NCBI GenBank assembly: GCA_008360955.1
Contig: LUCM01006147.1
Coordinates: 62,001 to 126,000, forward strand
DNA: 64,000 bases
DNA from: Fasciolopsis buskii
Taxonomy: Eukaryota > Platyhelminthes > Trematoda > Plagiorchiida > Fasciolidae
Reading direction: 5' to 3'
The notes under the pieces are model-generated. The model searched no databases and was not told where the DNA came from. It was given only the letters and a program-made list of their open reading frames with translations. The first letter of the stretch is position 1; each line of letters starts with the position of its first letter. Of this stretch, positions 39,401-45,076 are shown in pieces. A program made the position numbers and the translations under genes.

Positions 39401-42014
39401 GAGCCAACTTAGACCGGAACATACCATGTACAAGGGTGAAGCATTAGAAAAGGTAACTGGTAAAATTGTGAATGAAAAGCTTCTCGTTGTACGTTTTCAG
39501 TTTATCAGGTCCGCTATAATCTGATTATTCTTATTGTGCCTCTGTTGTAGTTCTTATTATTGCACCACGTTCCGTTGTACTTATGGGGTGGAGATATTGG
39601 CTATTTCGATAAGAACACAGTGCACAAGTTCATGTCCTCAGCTGGCGTTGAACTCACTTTCTGGATGGACGAGAAAGGTGTGATGCGTATTGGTTACGAC
39701 GGCCTGCCTCGGAATGAATGGGTAAGTCCTATCACGCACGGCGTCTGCCCAGCTCAAACGAGCAACTTATGCGGCATTTCTATCCAGCACACGACAGGGA
39801 GATAATATGCCTCCAGTGGAAATGCATTTTCATGTAGACTACTAATACAAGTTGTAGTAGCCATATTATATACACTCAGCTACCGCATCACCAGTTGCTG
39901 ACCTTTGTTTCACTGTGAATTCTTTACCACCCGGTTGAACTGAACCACGGTAGCCATTCGGCTTGCAGAGTTCTACTCTAAGTATAACTTGCAAGGCAGT
40001 AGAATAATACGACGATCTCATAGCCCGTTGGGAGCCGGGAACGAATTACTCAGTCAGTAAGCTGTTCTGATAAGTCTCGACATCCTTGATACCAAACATA
40101 AGCCTTCACTTCTCCACAAATTCCGGTGAGAAGAGTGCCAAATGCCTGATACATAAAGTGAACCACAAATTAGATTCCGACCGGACAAACAGATAGAAGT
40201 TAGGAGTCGCCAAGCAAGTGTGTGAGATTGTGCTGAGTTTTCACGCATGTGTGACATGACTCCGTATCACGCCACGTCGATGCAATCGAACTGACATGCA
40301 AAGTATAGATAGTCCCAATCACTTTATATACAACAGACATAAAATTCATTGTTTTATTTAGGTTGATTTGACGTATACTCGAAGGAAGACAAAAAAAACT
40401 AATGAACGACAACTATTCTTTCGCGGTTTTCTAACAAAGCATTGTTCTGGTTGCTGTGGTGCACGAATAAATTTAACATTCTCATTTATAATGTCACTGA
40501 GTTGCGTGGTTACATTTTCACCACATTGCCGAACACTCCCGCACGTGTGCGAGAACGAAATTATCCGGTTAATTCCCATAAAGCCGTGGTATGTTGGTGC
40601 AGATCACCTGGCAAAGGTATTTTTGTGCACTGATCCGAAAAACGATTGTGGATCCCATTAAATCTAGAACCCAAGACATTGTTTTATTGATTTGTGTATT
40701 TCATGTGCGAGTTGTTCAAATTACCTCAGTATGATCCTATAATTCAGTGAAAAGAGCGAAGACAGTTCTGTGATTTCGAGCACCTAGCAAGATCTGTTCA
40801 CATGTATGAAAAGCATTCCGTTGGTTTTAGTTTCTTTGTTTCAATACAAATACAGCAAGAAATTCAGTTTGACTTAGTGGATAAGTGTTGCTTTAATTGT
40901 AGTGTGAAAAGCCTTCGACGCAGATGCGTATCGAATCCACGTGTGCACCGCATCTACGTCCTTGTACATCAGCTGAGCTACGAGACTCGAGGATTACAAA
41001 TAATGAATGTTATCTGATCCGAAAGAAGATACCGCGCTAGGTGCCATGAGATTAAATTAAATGAATAGATCAAGGTGACTGAGACAGGTTTTTCGAACGC
41101 TCACAAAACGCCTGACTTACTGTATTCTGCTCTCTGAAGGCAGTTAATGATTGAAAGATGGCGCAAGGTAATCAGTCGATAACTTGGCTCAAAGGTATGA
41201 AAACCTTAGCCAGCCGACTGCCTCGTGTACGACCAGCTAGACTGCCGGGTTGGGGTCCACCAGTTCACCACAAACGATGGCTGGAGACGGTGGGTGACGT
41301 GGCCCAATGCCACAGTCAGTGACGTCCTGCATTCGGAATCGTTCTTCTTCTGAACATTTCATCAACTTGTCGTTTTTCCGCAATCATTTCACTATCCCTG
41401 ATTTCCTTTTCTATTTTGGTTAGACGGTATTGCGAGGTAGCAACCAAAACTAGAGCATTTCGGTGGAAGGTTAATGATTGCAAAAAGTGAAAGTGAAATC
41501 ATTCGGCCCAGTAACACATGATCATTAAGTGGACTATCCGAACCCCCCTTGCGTGCTTTCGAACAGCACTGAGTTTGGTGATTTTCCTCGTTAGGGTTAA
41601 TCCAATTAACAGGAAATTCCTGAAAGAATTCGGTAAAGAAACTGCCTGATATTATTTTCGTTTCTTCTTCCTCACACGGTTGTCCGGACCAAAACACACA
41701 CACGCGCACACACACGCGCACACACTCACACACAGCCCCGTGTGGTCAAATTCAATCTGCCCGCTCGTGACGGGATTATGTGGCTTTTGGACGGGGTCTT
41801 GAAATGCCCGGAGAAAGTATGTCCTCTGTACGTGGAAGATATAGACTACTATGACATGTATGTGTCTGCCTGTCAGACATCACATTTGCCGAACGAACCA
41901 AACGCACCAAAAGATTTCCGACAAAAACCGACCGAGGTGGCAAGTCGACATCCGGATCATTGCACGGTCATTCTCCAATTGAGCGAGAAATCGGTCAATC
42001 TGATCGAGGCCTAA
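3361..42014 (+). CDS. Fasciclin (FAS1) domain protein, TGFBI/periostin-like, 11 exons, 5' incomplete
   Basis: Eleven exons bounded by AG and GT sites join into one open frame: 1920 nt after a 2-nt split codon, giving 639 residues and a TAA at 42012-42014. I checked every junction phase by hand and all agree. The protein has four FAS1 domains: residues about 1-107 (N-terminus missing), 108-261, 262-416 and 417-575, then a 64-residue tail. FAS1 hallmarks are [47 protein letters not shown] and WLLDGVL. FAS1 proteins are usually secreted or membrane-anchored adhesion molecules; that role is inferred here. The first domain starts mid-way, so at least one upstream exon with the signal peptide is missing. 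No transmembrane segment or GPI-type tail is visible in this frame. It converges on the dynein gene downstream. The family call is firm; the exact orthologue is not. Confidence 0.88.
3520..3745 (+). repeat. GACA/GACG minisatellite with about 55-bp higher-order unit
   Basis: It is built of cagacagacggacaggc-like units. The string cgaacggacag recurs at 3583, 3639 and 3694 and tcacgtgcagacag recurs twice, giving a higher-order period of 55-56 bp. It starts about 40 nt after the first FAS1 exon donor. Confidence 0.85.
4540..4965 (-). repeat. Dispersed repeat family E, possible non-LTR RT tail
   Basis: It is colinear with 55790-56150: shared segments include gagtgggatctgaa, catgtggataggtgctgatc and tagatg-tgcttttttcac. 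The minus strand encodes LWDQHLST, then [17 protein letters not shown], then [10 protein letters not shown], also conserved at 55.9-56.0 kb. Conserved amino acids suggest a coding ancestor; the pattern resembles RT C-terminal tails but I am not certain. Confidence 0.5.
6381..6417 (+). repeat. (GAAT)n microsatellite
   Basis: Nine perfect gaat units. Confidence 0.95.
7534..7657 (+). CDS. FAS1 gene exon, middle of domain 1
   Basis: The acceptor is tttacag and the donor gtaagt starts at 7658. It encodes [12 protein letters not shown] and a [10 protein letters not shown] strand, matching the conserved HvvxGr helix and TLxG strand of FAS1 domains. Its phase is 1 at the start, matching the upstream exon, and 0 at the end. 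Confidence 0.86.
7793..7956. repeat. Nested 164-bp palindrome (foldback element)
   Basis: Outer arms 7793-7835 and 7916-7956 are reverse complements apart from one 2-nt CA insertion. Inside lie 10-bp arms 7847-7856 and 7895-7904 (gccaacgttt / aaacgttggc). At the left of the inner loop is a 7-bp hairpin, 7858-7864 with 7868-7874 (gactacc gtg ggtagtc). The 11-nt spacers between outer and inner arms are equal in length. It sits in an intron of the FAS1 gene. It could be a foldback MITE or two head-to-head copies of a retroelement terminus. Confidence 0.9.
9331..9385 (+). repeat. (CA)/(GCAC) rich microsatellite
   Basis: An irregular run of acac, gcaagcac and cgcacgca units. Confidence 0.8.
10479..10556 (+). 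CDS. FAS1 gene exon, end of domain 1
   Basis: A 26-codon exon, phase 0 on both sides, with acceptor cgtccag and donor gtaagt. It encodes [19 protein letters not shown] followed by LIHKIR, which matches the DIxxxNGviHxid strand at the end of a FAS1 domain, with NG replaced by SG. Confidence 0.82.
10657..10852 (-). repeat. tRNA-headed SINE-like repeat, family B
   Basis: On the minus strand it reads gcggtagcgtaatggctaag (box A-like), cccgggttcgcgtcccag (box B-like), then gatgaaacagctgtacagtg and ends near atgatatcacat. Copies at about 21.1 and 58.2 kb share the whole order. Confidence 0.75.
11755..11960 (-). repeat. Possible tRNA-like dispersed repeat
   Basis: On the minus strand it contains ggtttcgattcccaacaccg, a box B-like segment with a flanking stem-like match, preceded by a variable region. 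Only one copy was noticed, so this is tentative. Confidence 0.3.
12038..12259 (+). CDS. FAS1 gene exon, first half of domain 2
   Basis: 74 codons, phase 0 at both ends, acceptor ttttttcag and donor gtaaga. It encodes [15 protein letters not shown] (helix 1) and [16 protein letters not shown], the classic FAS1 'YTVxAPtNxAw' motif. Confidence 0.9.
12260..14678 (+). other. FAS1 gene intron
   Basis: Holds a family C repeat. The 135-codon open frame 14076-14483 shows no recognisable motif and breaks no phase if left out, so it is treated as non-coding. Confidence 0.7.
13120..13335 (+). repeat. Dispersed repeat family C (LTR-like end)
   Basis: It shares gctacacactat, tttggtgtgtacaag, tttggacaagagggtaccgg and a cccgggggtattttgttcac end with the minus-strand copy at 17.6-17.8 kb. 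It is followed directly by a TA dinucleotide run. Confidence 0.6.
14679..14919 (+). CDS. FAS1 gene exon, second half of domain 2
   Basis: I chose the acceptor at gattgattag (14678) over the cag eight bases further on. Only the former keeps phase 0 with the preceding exon and yields [10 protein letters not shown]. The exon carries the HVLQGQ motif and [13 protein letters not shown], the most conserved FAS1 strand. It ends with one base (G) before gtgagt; the CC of the next exon completes an alanine codon. Confidence 0.88.
15271..15339 (+). repeat. (GATT)n microsatellite with GATC interruptions
   Basis: About 15 gatt units interrupted once by gatcgatc. Confidence 0.9.
15628..15830 (+). repeat. 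Dispersed repeat family D
   Basis: It shares tctcaaaatgcatgcatgtg, a tggaatagcggcat segment and ctgcacca with 19900-20070 in the same order. Function unknown. Confidence 0.4.
16785..17105 (-). pseudogene. Ty3/gypsy reverse transcriptase fragment
   Basis: The minus frame reads [17 protein letters not shown], then [18 protein letters not shown], and after a break [11 protein letters not shown]. This matches the gypsy RT opening (cKPifrearplPy, then sSpWatPIvxxxKp, then cGDYrxxlN). It is a short relic with stops and no LTRs visible. A longer flanking open frame at 17248-17478 may belong to the same element but is not recognisable. Confidence 0.65.
17605..17815 (-). repeat. Dispersed repeat family C
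   Basis: On the minus strand: gctacacattat, ttcggtgtgtacaag, tttggacaagagagtaccgg, ccggggaaattttattcac. It is colinear with 13120-13335. A TA-rich run also follows its end (17583-17606 on the plus strand). Confidence 0.6.
19900..20070 (+). repeat. Dispersed repeat family D, second copy
   Basis: It has tctcaaaatgtatgcttgcg, tggaataactgcat and ctgcaccatgggcgtg. It is colinear with the copy at 15.6 kb, within the same intron. Confidence 0.4.
21108..21285 (+). repeat. Family B SINE-like repeat
   Basis: It has tggagtaatggctaaggcgt, tccgggttcgcgcggtggat and gtttcttaatggtcagctga. It carries an internal deletion between the box B region and the GCGGTGGAT motif compared with the 58.2-kb copy. It explains most of the open frame seen at 20867-21265. 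Confidence 0.7.
22183..22272 (+). repeat. Compound (ACT)/(ATT)/(GCT) trinucleotide repeat
   Basis: Ninety bases of blocks of act, att and gct triplets. It creates long antisense open frames of Val and Ile that are not genes. Confidence 0.95.
22831..22985 (+). repeat. Family A SINE-like repeat, degenerate
   Basis: It shares accggcggtggccaagtag at the head and an aagttcgaagccc box B-like segment, then diverges. The end is marked only by a weak aataaaact match. Confidence 0.5.
23373..23545 (+). repeat. Family A SINE-like repeat, best-preserved copy
   Basis: The head is ggcggtggccaagcgagtaa, then tggacttgaaggtcgcgggt joins a perfect ttcgagtcc box B. The body (ctggccgtggccctctcctg, gatgtactttg) and tail (aataaaggaagtaagagata) match the copies near 0.4, 57 and 58.9 kb. 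It lies 128 nt before a FAS1 exon. Confidence 0.8.
23673..23822 (+). CDS. FAS1 gene exon, start of domain 3
   Basis: The acceptor is tttctttggcag and the donor gtaagt. It encodes [20 protein letters not shown] and [12 protein letters not shown], the opening helix and first strand of a FAS1 domain. The previous intron is 8.75 kb, yet the split codon joins cleanly. Confidence 0.88.
24335..24900 (-). repeat. Possible solo LTR-like sequence related to family C
   Basis: On the minus strand there is a TATA-like ctataaata (24542-24550), an AATAAA (24520-24525) just after it, and a final tggtaccgggggaattttg that could be a TGG-type primer-binding site. Its last portion resembles the ends of the 13.3- and 17.6-kb repeats. 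Boundaries and identity are inferred. Confidence 0.35.
27918..27956. repeat. Perfect 11-bp inverted repeat (hairpin)
   Basis: gccttacatgg and ccatgtaaggc flank a 17-nt loop. The stem is perfect. It lies in an intron and no T-run follows it. Confidence 0.8.
29096..29127 (+). repeat. (GT)n microsatellite
   Basis: About 15 gt units, perfect apart from one gc at each end. Confidence 0.95.
29319..29536 (+). CDS. FAS1 gene exon, middle of domain 3
   Basis: The acceptor is cgtattcag and the donor gtgagt. It completes a tryptophan codon with the preceding exon and is phase 0 at its end. It encodes a charged segment with [17 protein letters not shown], which sits where the conserved HvvxG helix belongs, then a linker ([17 protein letters not shown]). 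This domain is more divergent than domains 2 and 4. Confidence 0.86.
30020..30112 (+). repeat. Partial single-arm relative of the 7.8-kb palindrome
   Basis: It contains aaaacgttggcgaattat, then ataacattctaacgttcacaat. This aligns with the minus-strand right half of the 7.8-kb palindrome (gaaacgttggcgtattac, then taacattatatcattcacaat). Only one half is present here, so the palindrome may be a rearranged pair of this unit. Confidence 0.55.
31370..31538 (+). repeat. 5' LTR (partial) of the CsRn1-like element
   Basis: Positions about 31410-31538 match 35460-35595: both carry CGCCGGAA-CACGTGACCTGGT, ACTCGTCG-TTGTACAG or a close variant, and CGTTGTGGTC near the end. The upstream part aligns poorly with the 3' LTR, so the true start is uncertain. 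Confidence 0.7.
31542..31558 (+). promoter_or_regulatory. tRNA primer-binding site of the CsRn1-like element
   Basis: tggtgagcccgacatgg lies three bases after the LTR end. It begins with TGG, the complement of a tRNA 3' CCA. Members of this family are reported to prime from tRNA-Trp. Confidence 0.65.
31560..34700 (+). pseudogene. gag-pol relic of the CsRn1-like element
   Basis: Reading frames shift repeatedly. The gag-like part includes [19 protein letters not shown] and a later [15 protein letters not shown] stretch. The protease end has [19 protein letters not shown] has [15 protein letters not shown] in one frame and [19 protein letters not shown] in another; the catalytic YIDD position reads CIDN. 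RNase H and integrase also sit in separate short frames. In-frame stops and shifts rule out a functional polyprotein. Confidence 0.85.
35383..35595 (+). repeat. Polypurine tract and 3' LTR of the CsRn1-like element
   Basis: A purine run (about 35385-35396, ggaagggaagag) precedes the LTR, which starts near 35397 with TTATGGGG. The LTR ends near ctaca at 35595, equivalent to attaca at 31538. The expected TG at the LTR start looks mutated. Confidence 0.7.
36356..36492 (+). CDS. FAS1 gene exon, end of domain 3 and start of domain 4
   Basis: The acceptor is ctgttgtag and the donor gtacgt. It encodes [20 protein letters not shown], closing domain 3, then [12 protein letters not shown], the opening helix of domain 4. 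It ends with two bases (AA) completed by the A of the next exon. It lies just downstream of the dead LTR retrotransposon in the preceding intron. Confidence 0.84.
36493..39271 (+). other. FAS1 gene intron
   Basis: Nothing secure. Adjacent open frames at 37060-37529 have a protein-like composition (for example [16 protein letters not shown]) and may be a retroelement remnant, but I cannot place them. A doubtful family A SINE is at 38955-39115. Confidence 0.6.
38955..39115 (+). repeat. Possible family A SINE-like repeat, very degenerate
   Basis: Traces such as ccggatagacagtgatcaag, gagctcaaatccc (box B-like) and gccgatcgactc resemble the copy near 57.0 kb. Weak evidence. Confidence 0.3.
39272..39452 (+). 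CDS. FAS1 gene exon, first half of domain 4
   Basis: The acceptor is tgcaatctcccag and the donor gtaact. It encodes [10 protein letters not shown], an equivalent of the FAS1 'fxPtdeaw' strand, and GEALEK leading into the next exon. It is phase 0 at its end. Confidence 0.86.
39551..39721 (+). CDS. FAS1 gene exon, middle of domain 4
   Basis: 57 codons, phase 0 on both sides, acceptor ctctgttgtag and donor gtaagt. It begins [12 protein letters not shown], a clear match to the FAS1 'lLxyHvvp' helix. It is separated from the previous exon by an intron of only 98 bp, by far the shortest in either gene. Confidence 0.88.
40915..41000 (-). repeat. tRNA-like segment (SINE head or tRNA relic)
   Basis: The minus strand reads cgtagctcagctgatgtaca (box A-like) then gtggattcgatacgcatctg (box B-like). 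Spacing is close to that of a tRNA but no closed acceptor stem is visible. It could be a decayed tRNA gene or a SINE head. Confidence 0.4.
41110..41345 (+). pseudogene. Non-LTR retrotransposon C-terminal relic
   Basis: The frame reads [15 protein letters not shown], then [20 protein letters not shown] followed by [10 protein letters not shown] and a stop. This is the 'RLPGWGPRD-WLETLxDMA' tail of fluke non-LTR RT proteins. The upstream part is frameshifted. It is a 5'-truncated, dead copy. Confidence 0.65.
41693..41735 (+). repeat. (CA)n with CG interruptions, abutting a splice acceptor
   Basis: acacac runs broken by cgcg, ending in the cag acceptor of the last FAS1 exon. Confidence 0.95.
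41736..42014 (+). CDS. FAS1 gene terminal exon
   Basis: The acceptor cag is the last triplet of a CA/CG dinucleotide repeat. The exon encodes [19 protein letters not shown], the last FAS1 strand, then a 64-residue hydrophilic tail rich in Tyr, Asp and Pro with several Cys, ending in TAA. A gtatgt at about 41818 could act as an internal donor, but the continuing open frame argues for use of the whole exon. Confidence 0.84.
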   Translation, partial: PRVVKFNLPARDGIMWLLDGVLKCPEKVCPLYVEDIDYYDMYVSACQTSHLPNEPNAPKDFRQKPTEVASRHPDHCTVILQLSEKSVNLIEA

Positions 42015-43027
42015 CCGGTGGTGGATTTGTTGCCAAAGTCATCTTCCTACTGTTCGTCGCCACCTTCCCCGAATCTCCCCTTTCACTTGAATGTCTGCTT
42101 TTTCTTTTTCTTTTTCTTCCTCGAACCATTTCCGGGTGTGAATTTTTCCGATTTGATTCACCTCTTCCATGCCCACACGAATCATTGTGTCCGCTAATAT
42201 TTGGTCAGTTCACTTGAATTGGAGAATGTGAGATTATGCTCTCGTCAATCAATCCGCGTTAATTTCATATGCTTATTCTCCACCGTAGTCGATACAGAAA
42301 GCATAAAGCCCCAAAATTTCAGGTGTGTTCCTTCGGTGCGTTTGTCTGGAAATCCGAACGTTCATATATACTAATGTATTCATTATTGCCGCTCAAAAAA
42401 GAATCAGTCAACAATCACGTTTACCAAACCTGAAATTTGAAAGGAAAGCACTCGCCCAAGGCTAACAAATCCAAGGAGCTGTTTTACATTCGAGAAACGA
42501 GACCACAAGCCGTGCTTGATTTTTTTGTTTGTTGGGCAGATTAACCAACGGAACTTGCAAACAGAAATTACACGGGTGAACAGTCCGTGTTCAGTAATCA
42601 CTTTGCCAATGATACATACACAACAACCGGCTTGGTCTGCTCTATTAGCTTAGCCTAGAAAATCATTTGTGGAGCCGAATGGAGACCAAAAAATACCATA
42701 CAGTTTTCCAGCGGTTAGAGCATATGATTACTATTTCGACTCGGTCACTGGACATCAAGTCTTGGATGCGGTCCATGATCCACATAAAGGCGACCAACTT
42801 GGAATATTGCAGTAGGCGCAGCCTATGGCGGTCCGTACTATGGAACCGAGTTACATGGACAAGCAAGTAGTGATTTACTCTAGGGTGAAATAACAAAAGT
42901 TTAGAGGATTGACGTAGTATATTCTGTTTCGAAATTTGAGAGGCCGACGAGTGACCAGGTGACGAAGGCTCCATGCACGTATGAAGCACAAGGTCGATCA
43001 ATGGTGAAAGTCACTTTGGCAGTGTTA

Positions 43028-43170
43028 AACTGGACGGTGACCTATTGAGACCTAATGTGCGGTTTTACGGCACTCCGAGTTTCAGGGGCACGATTACCGC
43101 CTCTCCCCTGTACTGGACCCTAGTGACCATGGGCCATTCCGCTTCCACTACACACTCGCTTCGGGAATAT
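43028..43170 (+). repeat. Dispersed repeat family F
   Basis: It contains attgagacctaatgtgcggt, cacgattaccgcctctcccc and accctagtgaccatgggcca. Related sequences are at 47.78 kb (plus) and 60.82 kb (minus). Confidence 0.5.
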
Positions 43171-43635
43171 CATACAAAAATGATTTTCGGGGGAAAATTG
43201 TCAACAACCTGCGGCGACACGAACAGTTTTTTACTCCGAGGCAATAACCCGCTTATGCATCGTGCGAGAATCAATGGTAGTCTCTGAGTGCATGGGCTTG
43301 AACATCATTTAGACATGTAGAATTGTTTGAAATAAAGGATTACGATATCAAATCTTAGGAATTAGAAGTGAACATCCGGTTAATCAATAGGGACGAAACA
43401 TTAGTAGCAATCCACTATTTGTTATGGCTACTACTGCGGCTGGCAATGACCTGCAAACCGAAGAGTTTCTCACAACCAATTATGACTCGTGTTTTATTCA
43501 CTACGGTTGTCGAATTCATTCTGTGGATTGGCACGATCGAGGTAAACATAAGATGGAAACATTTCACAAAGGAGGAATTTTCGGTGTTGGTTATGTGATT
43601 GTGAACTCAACTTTGATGTGTACATGAATTCATGG

Positions 43636-43803
43636 CGCAGTCTAGGTGCCCGTCGTGCTCAGACTGACCAGGTCGTGGCGTTCGGGTTTGAAGGTCGCGG
43701 GTTCGAATCCTCCCACTGTCGGTCCATTTCCCCACTTGGATCCCCTTCTTGAGAAATGGCGTGCATTGTGACTTCACTAATAAGCGAATTAACAGACAAA
43801 GGG
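43636..43803 (+). repeat. Family A SINE-like repeat
   Basis: It contains ggtcgtggcgttcgggtttg, aaggtcgcgggttcgaatcc (exact box B) and a tail with tgacttcactaataagcg. The 5' box A is damaged. It sits between the two convergent genes. Confidence 0.7.
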
Positions 43804-44512
43804 CCGAATTCAGCTACCTGAAGTTAGTCAACTGTAGTCCAACTAAGAAATTGATTTCCACCTCAGATGAATCTAACGCGTCGCCAAGACTGCGTAAACC
43901 AAGCTAACTTGTACAGTATTCGATGCTAGGTTCGTCTTGTGATGTGAAATATTCCTTTGAGATTCCTTCCTACCTGTTGTGACGTCATTCATGCAAAGGT
44001 AAGTTTAACAAATGGGTCGTCGTTATCGTCAACCTAGCAATATGAAAAACCGTTGTGTTACATCGAATGGATCTGTTGCATTCTCGGGGTGTCACTTGCC
44101 AAGTCACAGGGGACAACACCGTGAATTCCAGACCATAGCTTCTATAAGGCAAATAGACGCAATGGAACACGACAACCGAAGCGTTCGTTCATGGTAAAAG
44201 CAAGGTGAATGGAATGTGTGTTTGTGTGCATATATATGTTCCGTATGTCTCCGAATGCTAGATGAGTAAGCATCAGGTTCGATAGTGTACATGTGAACTA
44301 TTCTGGACACACCGGTGACTCCTCAGGCTCAGGTCCGATATCATCAAGGTGCCGAAATACACGCCAAGTAAATACAGACTTCGCATCCATAATTCGTTCT
44401 CGTTAATTCTTGTTCTCAGCGGGATTAGAAATAGATTAATTTAAAGTTTAACGAAGAAAAGAGACCAAGCAAAGCAGCTGAAATAGACGGGAAGAGAGAT
44501 AGAGATGTGGTA

Positions 44513-45076
44513 TCACACTTGCAACAGCAATGCCACACCGCCCAGAATCCACTTGGCCGGTTTTTCTTTCGTACGCAAGTGGAATGTCCAAACAAACGTA
44601 GGCCCACGAACTTTTGTCTTGTACACTGGACATGCGTACATGGCAGCCACACGGCCTTCTTGTCGATCGGACGGAACAGCACGGAGCAAAATGACAGGCA
44701 TTGGTGGGGCCAATTCTTTGATTCGCGAGTCCACAATCGATCCGGCACCCGGATCCCAACGAGCACCTTCCATGAATAGACCATGCACGTAGGCACCTTC
44801 ACGGGGTGCGGAACCCATTTCTTCGCGTGTCTTCTTTGTCACTTCTACACTGATGCAAATTTTGTCAAGTGGCCATTCGATTTTTCGTGCTGTTTGTTGC
44901 ATCACGGCTGTGAGGAACGACTGGGGATTGAATAGACCGCCAAGCCAAACCGATCCAGGCAGACCGAGATCTTGAGCCCAAATATCCAGTTCTTTTACTC
45001 GGTTTAGCATGTCGGCAAACCACAAGCCAAGAGGATACAAACTTGGGTATGCGTATCGCTCCCACGAGGCCGGAAC
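44513..45076 (-). CDS. Dynein heavy chain terminal exon
   Basis: 187 codons plus stop, acceptor catttttcag. It encodes [63 protein letters not shown] and ends [17 protein letters not shown]. The [10 protein letters not shown] segment before the end is what points to the beta outer-arm class. I see no clear AATAAA signal just downstream on this strand. Confidence 0.95.
   Translation of the reverse strand, partial: VPASWERYAYPSLYPLGLWFADMLNRVKELDIWAQDLGLPGSVWLGGLFNPQSFLTAVMQQTARKIEWPLDKICISVEVTKKTREEMGSAPREGAYVHGLFMEGARWDPGAGSIVDSRIKELAPPMPVILLRAVPSDRQEGRVAAMYACPVYKTKVRGPTFVWTFHLRTKEKPAKWILGGVALLLQV

Larger units (their letters stand above)
39722..41735 (+). other. FAS1 gene last intron
   Basis: Holds the tRNA-like segment near 40.95 kb, the non-LTR relic at 41.1-41.35 kb and the terminal CA repeat. 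Confidence 0.75.
42015..44512. other. Intergenic region between the two convergent genes
   Basis: Contains the 3' UTRs of both genes, a family F repeat and a family A SINE. The only plus-strand AATAAA noticed is at 43331-43336, 1.3 kb after the FAS1 stop, so the cleavage site is unclear. No third gene seen. Confidence 0.65.
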
